Part shown: positions 18,250-30,352 of the stretch, one piece after another
How the letters are laid out: the number at the start of each line of letters is the position of its first letter
Numbering within the stretch: the first letter of the stretch is position 1
Source of the DNA: Pseudomonas sp. 30_B
GTDB lineage: Bacteria; Pseudomonadota; Gammaproteobacteria; Pseudomonadales; Pseudomonadaceae
Length of the DNA: 64,000 nucleotides
NCBI RefSeq assembly: GCF_017491605.1
Contig: NZ_JAFGYY010000001.1
Coordinates: 124,001-188,000 of the forward strand
Reading direction: 5' to 3'
Made by a program: the position numbers and the translations under genes
The notes under the pieces: generated by a model
Told to the model about the DNA's origin: nothing
Seen by the model: the letters and a program-made list of their open reading frames with translations, nothing else
Databases searched by the model: none

Positions 18250-19002
18250 CTACTGCGCTCCCCGCCCCGGGAAGTAATACGGCTTCACGATGCCGTTCAG
18301 GCGCGGATACGGAATCTTCAACTCCGGATGCCCAACCGAATGCGGCGCGATACGGTCGATGTCGTACTTGAGCGTCAGCGCGCCGAACGTCAGGGCGAAG
18401 TGCGGGGTAGCCTGGAACGGCCAGTCCTTGGAGAAGTTCGGGTCCTGCTCATCCAGCTTGTTCTGCAGAATCCACGCCTGGTGCGCCAGGCGCGCGGTCT
18501 TCCAGAAGGCTTCCTCCTGACCGGGCAGAAGAATGTCCTGCAAAGCCAGCACCTTGTGCAGACGACGGTCATAATTGATGAAGGCGCGTCCCGGCTGGCC
18601 GTACTCGCCGCCGGTGAAGCGATAGCTGGACAGCTCGATGATCACCAGACCGTCATGCTGTTCGCGGATCTTGGCTTGCAGGTAGCTGCTCCAGCCCGGC
18701 TCGGCGCTGTCCAGGAAGCGCTTCTCGTAGACATCGAGACTGGCCGGCACGGCGCCGTCGGGGCTGCGTGCGAGCTCCAGCAGCTGGCGGTCGATCTCCG
18801 CGTTGAGCGCCGGCTCGTCGTCGAAGCTCAGGGTGTCGAGATTGAACAGCGGGCACTGCTCGCCCTGGCAACCGGGCTTGAGGTGCTCGAAGCTGGTGTG
18901 ACGGGCGCTCAGCGGTTCGTCGAGACCGGGTTTGAACAGGCTCTGGCAGGCCCCCAGTAACAGGCAGAGGCTGCCGAGGGCAGCGAGTTTCAGAAGACGC
19001 AT
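18250..19002 (-). CDS. DUF3298-type lipoprotein
   Basis: A 250-residue predicted lipoprotein started at the ATG at 19002 (AAGGAA upstream). The signal peptide ends in the lipobox LLGAC, giving a lipidated Cys at about residue 19. The C-terminal half resembles the DUF3298/RsiV-like fold: HDGLVIIELSSYRFTGGEYG, then HFALTFGALTLKYDIDRIAPHSVGHPE, which is the family's typical end with an aromatic strand and a GxPE-like turn. Residue +2 is Gln, so the outer membrane is the expected location. The function of these proteins in Pseudomonas is not known; a peptidoglycan or lysozyme-related role is only suggested by distant relatives. Confidence 0.85.
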   Translation of the reverse strand: MRLLKLAALGSLCLLLGACQSLFKPGLDEPLSARHTSFEHLKPGCQGEQCPLFNLDTLSFDDEPALNAEIDRQLLELARSPDGAVPASLDVYEKRFLDSAEPGWSSYLQAKIREQHDGLVIIELSSYRFTGGEYGQPGRAFINYDRRLHKVLALQDILLPGQEEAFWKTARLAHQAWILQNKLDEQDPNFSKDWPFQATPHFALTFGALTLKYDIDRIAPHSVGHPELKIPYPRLNGIVKPYYFPGRGAQ

Positions 19003-19209
19003 GGGATTCCTTGTCGTCGCGGACATGGGCGGGTTGGACCGTCATGGCGGCCGCAGGTTCGGCCGGCAGTATGAACCACTCCGCGGCTTGGTGGCAGGTG
19101 ACGGGCGCACGCTCGCGCGGCCCGCCGGGCGGTCCGAGAAAGAGGCTGCGCCATGCCGGGCGGCGCGATAGGATGGCGCGAAGTTCAATCGATCAGTGAG
19201 TGGAACGGG

Positions 19210-19827
19210 ATGTCGGATACGTTCAAGCCAGGCCCCCAGGATGTCGAGATCCAGAAGCGCGAGCAGTGCTTCAAGGGCTTCTATAAACTCGACCGGCTGC
19301 ACCTGCGGCATCGCCAGTTCGCCGGTGGCATGGGGCCCGTGCTGACCCGCGAATTGTTCGTGCGTCACGACGCCGTCTGCGTGCTGCCCTACGATCCGCA
19401 ACGCGATGAAGTGGTGCTGATCGAGCAGTTCCGTGTCGGCGCGATGGACGCCGGGGTCAATCCCTGGCTGATGGAGCTGGTCGCCGGTCTGATCGACAAG
19501 GACGAGGAGCCCGAGGAGGTCGCCCGCCGCGAAGCGGTGGAAGAGGCCGGCCTGACCCTCGGCGCGCTCTGGCCGATCGCCCAGTACCTGCCGTCGCCCG
19601 GTGGCAGCAACGAGCTGGTGCACCTGTTCGTCGGCCGTTGCGACAGCAGCGGCGCGGCGGGCATTCATGGCCTGGCGGAAGAGGGCGAGGATATCCGTGT
19701 GCACGTGCTGCCCTTCGAGGAGGCGCTGCAGGCCGTGCGCGATGGACGCATCAACAACGCGGCGAGCATGCTCGCCCTGCAATGGCTGGCGCTGAATCGC
19801 GCCGAGGTAAGGGGGTTATGGGTGTGA
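19210..19827 (+). CDS. nudF: ADP-ribose pyrophosphatase, Nudix hydrolase
   Basis: A 205-residue Nudix enzyme that hydrolyses ADP-ribose and related sugar nucleotides to AMP and a sugar phosphate. The full Nudix box is present: G-LIDKD-E-EPEEVAR-REAVEEAGL (about residues 94-116). The preceding VNPWLMELVAG and following YLPSPGGSNELVHLFVG are typical of the ADP-ribose branch. The start is the ATG at 19210. The gene overlaps the next by 10 bases and opens a forward block through cpdA and parE. Confidence 0.95.
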   Translation: MSDTFKPGPQDVEIQKREQCFKGFYKLDRLHLRHRQFAGGMGPVLTRELFVRHDAVCVLPYDPQRDEVVLIEQFRVGAMDAGVNPWLMELVAGLIDKDEEPEEVARREAVEEAGLTLGALWPIAQYLPSPGGSNELVHLFVGRCDSSGAAGIHGLAEEGEDIRVHVLPFEEALQAVRDGRINNAASMLALQWLALNRAEVRGLWV

Positions 19828-20276
19828 ATCTGTTGCGCGAGCGCTATCGCGTCGACCTGGCCGGATTGCAGGCGACCTGCGAGGCGAACTACTTGCGCCT
19901 GATGCGCCTGTTGCCCGAAATGCGTGAAACCCAGGTCTCGCGCCGCGTGGCGCTCAGCGAAGGCGAGCGCCTGCTCGGCGTGCTGGCGCTGGACGTGGTG
20001 GAAGCCTGCCCCTACACCACCGTGCTGCAGGTGCGCCAGGAGCTGGGCCTGCCCTGGCTGCCGGCGCCCAGGCTGGAAGTGCGGGTGTACCACGACGCGC
20101 GCATGGCCGAAGTGGTTGGCGCGGAGCAGGCGCGGCGTCTGCTGGCGATCTACCCCTACCCGAACCAGGCGATGCACCAGCCGGACGAGAAGAACCAGCT
20201 CAACCTGTTCCTTGGCGAATGGCTGAGCCACTGCCTGTCCTGCGGCCATGAGCTGGAGCCGGTGCTGCAGCGCTGA
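19818..20276 (+). CDS. DUF1249 family protein
   Basis: A 152-residue cytoplasmic protein (MGVNLLRERYRVDLAGLQ) of the DUF1249 family, always near nudF and cpdA in pseudomonads. It has no signal peptide or membrane segment; a Cys pair occurs at its end (SHCLSCGHE). The start at 19818 overlaps nudF and has an AAGGGGG ribosome site; a GTG six bases later is an alternative. Function unknown; linkage to NudF (ADP-ribose) and CpdA (cAMP) suggests a nucleotide-related role, which is inference. Confidence 0.88.
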   Translation: MGVNLLRERYRVDLAGLQATCEANYLRLMRLLPEMRETQVSRRVALSEGERLLGVLALDVVEACPYTTVLQVRQELGLPWLPAPRLEVRVYHDARMAEVVGAEQARRLLAIYPYPNQAMHQPDEKNQLNLFLGEWLSHCLSCGHELEPVLQR

Positions 20277-20432
20277 TATCGTCATGATGGCATTGCGCCA
20301 TGATATGCTGTCCGCCCGTCGTCCGCCGCGTGTCCCTAAATGTGATCTGTGACGCTTTCCCGGTTTGCCGGAGGGCGTGACTGTCACCATACTCATCCCA
20401 TCGTGGACGCCCGCCTCACAGGAGAAGGCGCT

Positions 20433-21251
20433 TTGCCTCCAGTGCCCGCACATCCCTCCGCTACCGCACCGGTCCTGCTGGTCCAGCTATCCGACAGCCA
20501 TCTGTTCGCCGAACCCGATGGTCGCCTGCTGGGCATGGATACCGCCGACAGCCTGAACCAGGTGGTCCGCCTCGTCCGTGACGAGCAGCCGGACGTCGAC
20601 CTGGTGCTGGCCACCGGCGACCTGTCGCAGGATGGCAGCCTGGCGTCCTACCAGCGCTTCCGTGAGATCACCGCGCCGCTTGCCGCGCCGATCCGCTGGT
20701 TCCCCGGCAACCATGACGAACTCGAAATGATGCGCGAAGCGACGGCGGGCACCGACCTGCTGGAGCCGGTGATCGACCTGGGCAGCTGGCGCGTCATCCT
20801 GCTCGATTCCACCATCCCGGGCGCCGTGCCGGGACAGATGAACGATGAGCAACTCGACTTGCTCGAACGCGCCATCCAGGCCGCGCCGGACAAGCACCTG
20901 CTGATCAGCTTCCACCACCATCCGGTGCCCATCGGCAGCCAGTGGATGGATCGCATCGGCATCCACAATCCCGAGCGGTTGTTCGCGGTGATCGACCGTT
21001 ACCCGAATGTCCGCTGCCTGCTCTGGGGCCACGTGCACCAGGAGATCGACCGGATGCGCGGCGACGTCCGCCTGCTGGCCTCGCCGTCCACCTGCGTGCA
21101 GTTCACGCCGGGCAGCGAGGATTTCTGTGTCGACAGTCCCGCTCCGGGCTACCGCTGGCTGCGCCTGCATCCCGATGGTTCGCTGGAAACCGGCGTGTCG
21201 CGGGTGACCGGCATCGACTTCGAAGTCGACTACAGCATCAAGGGCTATTGA
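20433..21251 (+). CDS. cpdA: 3',5'-cyclic AMP phosphodiesterase
   Basis: A calcineurin-like metallophosphoesterase that hydrolyses cAMP and so dampens Vfr/CRP signalling. The start is the TTG at 20433, directly behind AGGAGAAGG, giving 272 residues; the longer frame upstream has no ribosome site. All metal motifs are complete: LSDSHLF (Asp, His), GDLSQDG, GNHDE, FHHHPVP and GHVHQE. In P. aeruginosa cpdA is activated by Vfr; I did not find a clear Vfr palindrome in the short gap upstream. Confidence 0.96.
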   Translation: MPPVPAHPSATAPVLLVQLSDSHLFAEPDGRLLGMDTADSLNQVVRLVRDEQPDVDLVLATGDLSQDGSLASYQRFREITAPLAAPIRWFPGNHDELEMMREATAGTDLLEPVIDLGSWRVILLDSTIPGAVPGQMNDEQLDLLERAIQAAPDKHLLISFHHHPVPIGSQWMDRIGIHNPERLFAVIDRYPNVRCLLWGHVHQEIDRMRGDVRLLASPSTCVQFTPGSEDFCVDSPAPGYRWLRLHPDGSLETGVSRVTGIDFEVDYSIKGY

Positions 21252-21330
21252 GGCCGGGGCTCGTACCAGTCGCCATCCTCGGTGCGACCCACTTGCGGCA
21301 TGGCGCTTGCAGCTTGTAGCCTCCCGGCCC

Positions 21331-23860
<2,530 letters not shown>

Positions 23861-23861
<1 letters not shown>

Positions 23862-24865
23862 TGCGCTGGCTGCTGGCCGCCTTCGGCCTGTGCGCCGGCG
23901 TTGCGTTGGCCGATACCGCGCCTGCGGTGGTGTCCAGCACCCTGCAGTTCGTCTCCGAGCATCCGGTGGAGGGCATGCCCAAGGGCAACCTGTCGGGGCT
24001 GGCGAACTGTGGCAGCGAGGTGTGGGCGGTGTCCGATCGTGACGACGACCGCGTCTACCGCCTGCTGCCTGACGAGCAGCCGGGCAAGGCCTGGCAGGCC
24101 ACCGCCGAGCCGTTCGTTTCGCCCGGCGTGCCGGACAGCGGGCTGTCCTGGGGCATGCGCGCGCGCGTCAGCGTGGGCAGCCTGGTGCGCGGCGGTGCGA
24201 TGGACTTCGAAGGCATCACCTGCGATCAGGCGGGCAACCGCTACGTGGTCAGCGAAGGCTACGCGGCCGTCCTGTTGTTGCCGGTGGCCGGCGAGGCGTC
24301 CTGGCTGCCGCTGCCCAAGGCCCTGCTGCGCCAGGCCCGGGCCAGCGGCCTGCTGATGAGCTACAACGCGCTCTACGAAGGGCTGGTGATCGCCCCGGAC
24401 GGCAAGCGCCTGTGGCTGGCGGCCGAGCGCCAGCGCCGGGGGCTGCTGCGGGTGCGCAACGACAACGGCACCTGGAAGTGCGACGGCAACTGCGTGCTGC
24501 TCAGTGAGGGCGGCACCATGCTGCCACCGCCGGAACTGGGCAGTGACCGACCGCTGTCCGTCGATTTTTCCGACCTTGCGCTGTACAAGGACAAGCTGTT
24601 CACCCTCGAACGCCTGGCGCACCAGATCTGCCGTCGTGATGTGAATACCGGCGCGCAGGAGCAATGCTGGTCGTTCGCCGCTGGAGCCCTGGCGCCGCAG
24701 CGGCGCTACGACCTGCCCTACGGTGTGGCCGAGGCGCTGCTGATCGACGACAAGGGCGCCTGGATCGGCCTGGACAACGGCGAGCACGCGCGCGCCGACG
24801 GTGATTCGCGGCCCTATGTGCTGCGCTTCGCCGCGCCGAGCGGCGGTTGGCTTGGTGGCAAATGA
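23861..24865 (+). CDS. Exported phytase-like/esterase-like beta-propeller protein
   Basis: A 334-residue protein with a signal peptide (MRWLLAAFGLCAGVALA). The mature part reads like the 'esterase-like activity of phytase' family: LSGLANCGSEVWAVSDRDDDRVYRL, then RGGAMDFEGITCDQAGNRYVVSEGY, a pattern of repeated blades with Asp/Glu-rich turns. Six Cys suggest disulfides and a periplasmic location. The start overlaps the parE stop and its own stop overlaps the next gene as ATGA, so expression is tied to parE. A link between this protein and topoisomerase IV is not known. Confidence 0.85.
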
Positions 24866-25386
24866 GCGAAGCGGTGCCGGGACGGCGGATCGGCAAGGTC
24901 ATGATGTTCCTCGCCTGGGGCGCGGGCATCCTGCTCGCCACCCGCTATTTCGGCGCCTGGGAAGACCGCCAGCACAACCCGAACGCGCAACCGCAGTCGG
25001 TGAAGGGCAATGGCTACGTGGAAGTGCGCCTGCTCGGCAACCGTGCCGGCCACTACGTGGTCGACGGCACGATCAACGGCACGCCGGTGACCTTCATGCT
25101 CGATACCGGCGCCACCCAGGTCGCCATCCCGCAGCCGCTGGCCCGGCGCCTGGGGCTGCCGCTGGGGGCTCCGATCACCCTGAACACCGCCAACGGCCGC
25201 AGCGAGGGCTGGCGTACGCGCCTGTCTTCGCTGCAGCTTGGCGACATCCGTTTGAACGACGTGTCCGCGCTGATCGCGCCGGGCATGGAAGGCGACGAGG
25301 TGCTGCTCGGCATGAGCGCCCTCAAGCAACTCGATTTCACCCAGCAGGACGGCACCCTGGTGCTGCGCCAGCAATCTTCACCGTGA
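24862..25386 (+). CDS. Membrane-anchored retropepsin-like aspartic protease
   Basis: A 174-residue protein with one N-terminal membrane segment ([19 protein letters not shown]) and a C-terminal clan AA domain. The catalytic motif is [13 protein letters not shown], with the hydrophobic-hydrophobic-Gly part in [15 protein letters not shown]. This is the short bacterial retropepsin family (TIGR02281 type); one such domain must dimerise to make an active site. The domain probably faces the periplasm. It is coupled to the gene before by ATGA and lies 7 bases before parC. Natural substrates are unknown. Confidence 0.88.
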   Translation: MSEAVPGRRIGKVMMFLAWGAGILLATRYFGAWEDRQHNPNAQPQSVKGNGYVEVRLLGNRAGHYVVDGTINGTPVTFMLDTGATQVAIPQPLARRLGLPLGAPITLNTANGRSEGWRTRLSSLQLGDIRLNDVSALIAPGMEGDEVLLGMSALKQLDFTQQDGTLVLRQQSSP

Positions 25387-25393
25387 GGCACGC

Positions 25394-27658
25394 ATGAGCG
25401 AAACCCTCGATCTGAGTCTGGAGGGCGTGGAGCGCCGGTCACTGGCCGACTTCACCGAACAGGCTTACCTGAACTATTCCATGTACGTGATCATGGACCG
25501 CGCCCTGCCGCACATCGGCGATGGCTTGAAGCCCGTCCAGCGGCGCATCGTCTACGCCATGAGCGAACTGGGCCTGGACGCTGACGCCAAGCACAAGAAG
25601 TCGGCGCGTACCGTCGGCGACGTGCTGGGTAAATACCACCCCCACGGCGATTCGGCCTGCTACGAAGCCATGGTGCTGATGGCCCAGCCGTTCTCCTACC
25701 GCTACCCGCTGGTCGACGGCCAGGGCAACTGGGGTGCGCCGGACGATCCCAAGTCCTTCGCCGCCATGCGTTACACCGAGGCCCGCCTGTCGCGCTACGC
25801 CGAGACCCTGCTGTCCGAACTAGGCCAGGGCACCGCGGACTGGGTGCCGAACTTCGACGGTACCCTGGAAGAACCGGCGGTACTGCCGGCGCGCCTGCCC
25901 AACCTCTTGTTGAATGGCACCACCGGCATCGCCGTGGGCATGGCCACCGACATTCCGCCGCACAACCTGCGCGAAGTGGCCGCCGCCTGCGTGCATCTGC
26001 TGGATAACCCGGGCTCTACCGTCGCCGACCTGATCGAGCACGTGCCGGGCCCGGATTTCCCCACCGAGGCGGAAATCATCACCCCACGCGCCGACCTGCA
26101 GAAGATCTACGAAACCGGCCGTGGCTCGGTGCGCATGCGCGCCGTGTACCGCGTCGAGGATGGCGACATCGTGGTCACCGCGCTGCCGCACCAGGTCTCC
26201 GGGGCCAAGGTGCTGGAGCAGATCGCCGGACAGATGCAGGCCAAGAAGCTGCCGATGGTCGCCGACCTGCGCGACGAGTCGGACCACGAGAACCCGACCC
26301 GCATCGTCATCATCCCGCGCTCCAACCGCGTGGACGCCGAAGAGCTGATGACCCACTTGTTCGCCACCACCGACCTGGAAAGCTCGTACCGGGTGAACAT
26401 GAACGTCATCGGCCTGGACGGCAAACCCCAGGTCAAGGACCTGCGCCAGGTGCTGAGCGAGTGGCTGACCTACCGCACCGACACCGTGCGCCGCCGCCTG
26501 CAGTTCCGCCTGGACAAGGTCGAGAAGCGCCTGCACCTGTTGGAGGGCTTGCTGGTCGCCTTCCTCAACCTCGACGAAGTCATCCACATCATCCGCACCG
26601 AGGACCAGCCCAAGCCGGTCCTGATGCAGCGTTTCGAGCTTTCCGAGCTGCAGGCCGACTACATCCTCGACACCCGCCTGCGTCAGCTGGCGCGCCTGGA
26701 AGAGATGAAGATCCGCGGCGAGCAGGACGAGCTGGCCAAGGAGCGTGCCAAGCTGCTGGCGATCCTGGGTTCCAACGCCAAGCTGCGCAAACTGGTGCGC
26801 GACGAGCTGATCGCCGACGCCGAAACCTACGGCGACGACCGCCGTTCGCCCATCGTCGCCCGCGCCGAGGCCCGCGCCTTGTCGGAAACCGAGCTGATGC
26901 CGACCGAGCCGGTGACCGTGGTGCTGTCCGAGAAGGGCTGGGTGCGTTGCGCCAAGGGGCACGACATCGATGCCACCGGCCTGTCCTACAAGGCCGGCGA
27001 CGGTTTCAAGGTGGCCGCGCCGGGCCGTTCGAACCAGTACGCAGTGTTCATCGACTCCACCGGCCGCAGTTACTCGCTGGCCGCCCACAGCCTGCCGTCG
27101 GCCCGCGGCCAGGGCGAGCCACTGACCGGCCGCCTGACCCCGCCACCGGGTGCAACATTCGATCGTGTTCTATTGCCTGAGGACGCCGCGCTCTATGTAC
27201 TGGCGTCCGACGCAGGCTACGGCTTCGTGGTCAAGGGCGAGGACATGCAGGCCAAGAACAAGGCCGGCAAGGCGCTGCTCAGCCTGCCCAATGGGGCGCA
27301 GGTGATGGCGCCGCGTCCGGTCGCGGACGTCGAGCAGGACTGGCTGGCCGCCGTCACCACCGAAGGCCGCCTGCTGCTGTTCAAGGTTTCCGACCTGCCG
27401 CAGCTGGCCAAGGGCAAGGGCAACAAGATCATCAGCGTGCCGGGCGACCGCGTGGCCAGCCGCGAGGAGTATCTGACGGACCTCGCCGTTCTTCCGACGG
27501 GCGCGACTCTGGTGCTGCAGGCAGGCAAGCGGACGCTCTCCCTCAAGGGTGACGACCTGGAGCACTACAAGGGCGAAAGGGGCCGTCGAGGCAATAAATT
27601 GCCACGCGGTTTCCAGCGAGTGGACAGTCTGCTGGTAGAATCGCTGTCTCAGGACTGA
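25394..27658 (+). CDS. parC: DNA topoisomerase IV subunit A
   Basis: ParC is the DNA-cleaving subunit of topoisomerase IV. The 754 residues include the winged-helix domain with catalytic Tyr127 ([11 protein letters not shown]), the tower and coiled-coil gate, and a C-terminal beta-pinwheel for DNA wrapping. In the quinolone-resistance region ([14 protein letters not shown]) Ser87 and Glu91 are the wild-type residues, so target-based quinolone resistance in this subunit is not indicated. It is the last gene of the parE operon. Confidence 0.99.
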   Translation: MSETLDLSLEGVERRSLADFTEQAYLNYSMYVIMDRALPHIGDGLKPVQRRIVYAMSELGLDADAKHKKSARTVGDVLGKYHPHGDSACYEAMVLMAQPFSYRYPLVDGQGNWGAPDDPKSFAAMRYTEARLSRYAETLLSELGQGTADWVPNFDGTLEEPAVLPARLPNLLLNGTTGIAVGMATDIPPHNLREVAAACVHLLDNPGSTVADLIEHVPGPDFPTEAEIITPRADLQKIYETGRGSVRMRAVYRVEDGDIVVTALPHQVSGAKVLEQIAGQMQAKKLPMVADLRDESDHENPTRIVIIPRSNRVDAEELMTHLFATTDLESSYRVNMNVIGLDGKPQVKDLRQVLSEWLTYRTDTVRRRLQFRLDKVEKRLHLLEGLLVAFLNLDEVIHIIRTEDQPKPVLMQRFELSELQADYILDTRLRQLARLEEMKIRGEQDELAKERAKLLAILGSNAKLRKLVRDELIADAETYGDDRRSPIVARAEARALSETELMPTEPVTVVLSEKGWVRCAKGHDIDATGLSYKAGDGFKVAAPGRSNQYAVFIDSTGRSYSLAAHSLPSARGQGEPLTGRLTPPPGATFDRVLLPEDAALYVLASDAGYGFVVKGEDMQAKNKAGKALLSLPNGAQVMAPRPVADVEQDWLAAVTTEGRLLLFKVSDLPQLAKGKGNKIISVPGDRVASREEYLTDLAVLPTGATLVLQAGKRTLSLKGDDLEHYKGERGRRGNKLPRGFQRVDSLLVESLSQD

Positions 27659-27692
27659 AACGCAGCACGATACATTCTGCTGCTGGAGCTAT

Positions 27693-27735
27693 GGCGCCGG
27701 TTGAGGGATGATAGGTCCCTTTGACAACCGGCGCC
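27693..27735. other. Long hairpin after parC
   Basis: Perfect 11-bp arms GGCGCCGGTTG (27693-27703) and CAACCGGCGCC (27725-27735) enclose a second 5-bp stem AGGGA/TCCCT. There is no T-run behind it on either strand, so it is not a standard terminator; it may protect the 3' end of the parC message or pause polymerase before the lipoprotein gene. Confidence 0.55.
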
Positions 27736-27808
27736 GTGGCGCGTTGTCCTGAAGTTACTTGAAATGTTGGAAGTAGCGCCGATTCTCGGCGAATGACGGT
27801 GATTCACG

Positions 27809-28528
27809 ATGAGCGCTCTGCGCGTCCTGGCATGTCTTTCCCTCGTCAGCCTCCTCGGGCTGGCGGGCTGCACAGTGAATCGACCGACCCAGCTGTATCA
27901 ACTGGATGCAGGTGCCGCGTCGGTTCCGACCCGCGAAAATGGTGTCGCTGTGCTCCTCGGTCCGGTCTCCCTGGCCGACTATCTGAAACGTGAGACCATG
28001 GTCCAGCGTCAGGCCGATGGCATTCTCAGTCTGTCCACCGATGCCCGCTGGGCGGGGAGCCTGGAAACCAACGTCAGCCAGCAACTGCTGCGCCTGCTGT
28101 CGAGCCAGCTCGACAGTACCCGCCTGGCCCTGTTCCCGGAAAAGCCCGGCTTCACCCCGCAGGTGCAGGTCATGCTGACCATCAGTCGCCTGGACTCCGG
28201 CCCAAAGGAGCCCGCGGTTCTGGAGGCGCGTTGGCGCTTGCTCGATCAGAAGGGCGAGCTGCGCGATAGCCGCGTGTTCCACGAAGAAGAGGAACATTCG
28301 GGCAGCATCCAGGACCAGGTTCGGGCGCAGGGCGACCTGTTGCGCAAGCTCTCGGTGCAGTTGGCCAAGGATGTGCGTCCGGTGGCTGCGGCCGTGGCCG
28401 AGCAGTCTGCTGCGCCGGCGCGCAAGCCGGCGGTGGCCAATACCGAGAAGGCCAAGCCCAAGGAGGAGGGGCCGAAGATCCCGCTGGTGGTGCCGATCCG
28501 CACCGATGTCGAGGTCTACCGCTTCTGA
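27809..28528 (+). CDS. PqiC-like ABC-associated lipoprotein
   Basis: A 239-residue predicted lipoprotein: signal peptide with lipobox LAGC, Cys at about residue 21, followed by Thr, so outer-membrane sorting is expected. The body matches the ABC-type transport auxiliary lipoprotein family (PqiC/DUF330): QLYQLDAG at the start, VAVLLGPVSLADYLKRETMVQRQ, then WAGSLETNVSQQLLRLLSSQL. Members work with MCE-type lipid transporters such as PqiAB, but no MCE, permease or ATPase gene is present here. The C-terminal tail is Ala/Lys/Pro rich and ends in PLVVPIRTDVEVYRF. The gene stands alone. Confidence 0.85.
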   Translation: MSALRVLACLSLVSLLGLAGCTVNRPTQLYQLDAGAASVPTRENGVAVLLGPVSLADYLKRETMVQRQADGILSLSTDARWAGSLETNVSQQLLRLLSSQLDSTRLALFPEKPGFTPQVQVMLTISRLDSGPKEPAVLEARWRLLDQKGELRDSRVFHEEEEHSGSIQDQVRAQGDLLRKLSVQLAKDVRPVAAAVAEQSAAPARKPAVANTEKAKPKEEGPKIPLVVPIRTDVEVYRF

Positions 28529-28536
28529 CCGAAAAT

Positions 28537-28567
28537 GGCCCGGAAAATCTGATTTTACGGGCCGTTT
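28537..28567 (+). terminator. Hairpin after the PqiC-like gene
   Basis: GGCCCG and CGGGCC enclose a second stem AAAAT/ATTTT; a short TTT follows. This could end transcription of the lipoprotein gene before the glycosyltransferase. The T-run is short, so it is a moderate candidate. The remaining bases to 28702 hold no gene. Confidence 0.5.
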
Positions 28568-28702
28568 CGCATCGCGGCCGGTTTCCCGGCACGCCGCTCT
28601 CTGCTTGACATCTTCTTGACGCCCTAAGTGGTATCAAAGTCGCCGTTCGCAGGTCTCGATCGCGTGGAAATCCTTCCGTAGCGTGCCTGCCAGGGGCTCG
28701 AC

Positions 28703-30352
28703 GTGTCGTCGTCACTTCCACTTTCCCATTCCGGTCAGGCGGCTACCGCCTTGACCCGACAGACGCTGTGCGTCGCCCTGGCGGCGTTCGGGCTGTTTCT
28801 GCTGGGCGCGCATGGCGCCTCGGTAGTGGGCTTCGACTCGCGCTTCGTACTCTTCGCCAAGGAAATGCTGCGCCACGGCCCCAGCCTGTTCCCGACCACC
28901 TATGGCGAGCCCTATCCGGACTATCCGGCGACCTCGACCTTCCTGATCTACCTGCTGTCGCTGCCGTTGGGGCGCGTCGACCTGTTCAGCGCCTGGCTGC
29001 CAAGCGCCCTGGCGGCCGCCGTGATCGTCGGCCTGACCTATCGCCTGGTTGCCCCCTTTTCCCAGCGCTGGGCCCTGCTCAGCGTGGCAATGCTGCTGCT
29101 CACCCTGACCTTTCTCGGCGAGACGCGGGCGGTGTCACTCGATCTGCAGGTGGCGGCGGTGGGGATGCTGGCGTTCTTCTTCGCGGTGCGCGGCGAGCGT
29201 TATTCCAGCATCGGGTTGCTGGCGCGCCTGCTGCCGCTGCTGCTCGCCGGTTTCGCGCTGCGTGGCCCGCTGGGGCTGGTGGTGCCGGCCGGCATGGTCT
29301 GCAGCCAGTTGCTGGTGGACCGGCAATGGCGTCGCCTGCTGGCTTTTTCCCTGACGGCGCTGCTGCTCCTGGGGGCGTGCACTGTCCTGCTGCTGTTCGT
29401 GGCGCGAGGGGTTGGCGGCGAGGCGTTCGCCCAGGATGTGCTGCACATGCAGGTGACCGGCCGCCTGGATGGCAGCGCCGGCGCCAGCGACGCGCTGTAT
29501 TACTTCCATAGCTCGCTGGGCAACTATGCCCTGGCATTCCCGCTGGCGGTGCCGGCCCTGGCGCTGCTGTGGCGGCGCCGGAACGATCCGGCGGCGCGGC
29601 TGGTCATCGGCTGTGCGCTGGCGGCGCTGGTGGTGATGATCGGTCTGTCGCTGCCGCAGGCGAAGAAGGCTCGCTACATCGTGGCGATGGCGCCCTTGGC
29701 GGCGATTGTCGCGACCTATCCGTTCCAGGTAGCCGGTCAGCGTCTGGCCGTGTTCCTGCGGGGCCTGTCCCAGGCGCTCTGGCTGCTGCTGCCGGCGATC
29801 ATGCTGCTGGCGGTGTGGTTGGGCTGGCGACACTACCCGCAGGCGTTGCAAGGGCTTGGCCTGCAACTCTGGCTATGCCTGGGCGCTCTGCTCGTCCTGC
29901 AGCTGTTCGCCCTGCACCGACTGTTGCGCCGCGAGCGCCGTGCGGAGTGGTTGGCGCTCGGCGCGGTGCTGGCGCTGTGGGGCAGTTATCTGCTGGTAAT
30001 CGAGCCGGCGCAACGGCAGTTGTATGACAGCCGGGCGTTTTCCCTGGCGGTGGACGCCGCAGTGCTCAAGGATCCGGCGCCGCTGGTGCTTTACGGCATG
30101 GGGCGCGATGCGCAGGCGATCAAGTTCATGGTCAACCTCGACCGCGATATGCAACCGCTGTTCGCCGATAGCCCTGAACAGCTCGCCGCGCTGCACGGGC
30201 GGTACTACCTGATGCTGGGTGCGGAGAGTGCCGCGCGCCTGAAAGCCGAGTACCCGGCGTTGGAGGCTCCGCTGCTCAGCGGGAGCTTCGACTACAACCC
30301 CTTCTGTCTGCTGCGCGTGAACGACGCCAGCCTGTTCGGTGCTGCGCGATGA
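28703..30352 (+). CDS. ArnT/PMT-like membrane glycosyltransferase
   Basis: A 549-residue polytopic protein of the PMT/ArnT (GT39/GT83) type. The start is a GTG at 28703. About eleven or twelve hydrophobic helices precede a soluble C-terminal domain (about 450-549). The first periplasmic loop has the family's catalytic acidic residue in GFDSRFVLFAKEML (Asp45) and the segment PTTYGEPYPDYPATS, which matches the usual Gly-x-Pro-Tyr-x-x-Lys-Pro-Pro loop except that the Lys-Pro-Pro is changed. Such enzymes move a sugar from a polyprenyl phosphate carrier to lipid A or protein in the periplasm. It is coupled by ATGA to the phosphoesterase-like lipoprotein gene. Acceptor unknown. Confidence 0.87.
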   Translation: MSSSLPLSHSGQAATALTRQTLCVALAAFGLFLLGAHGASVVGFDSRFVLFAKEMLRHGPSLFPTTYGEPYPDYPATSTFLIYLLSLPLGRVDLFSAWLPSALAAAVIVGLTYRLVAPFSQRWALLSVAMLLLTLTFLGETRAVSLDLQVAAVGMLAFFFAVRGERYSSIGLLARLLPLLLAGFALRGPLGLVVPAGMVCSQLLVDRQWRRLLAFSLTALLLLGACTVLLLFVARGVGGEAFAQDVLHMQVTGRLDGSAGASDALYYFHSSLGNYALAFPLAVPALALLWRRRNDPAARLVIGCALAALVVMIGLSLPQAKKARYIVAMAPLAAIVATYPFQVAGQRLAVFLRGLSQALWLLLPAIMLLAVWLGWRHYPQALQGLGLQLWLCLGALLVLQLFALHRLLRRERRAEWLALGAVLALWGSYLLVIEPAQRQLYDSRAFSLAVDAAVLKDPAPLVLYGMGRDAQAIKFMVNLDRDMQPLFADSPEQLAALHGRYYLMLGAESAARLKAEYPALEAPLLSGSFDYNPFCLLRVNDASLFGAAR

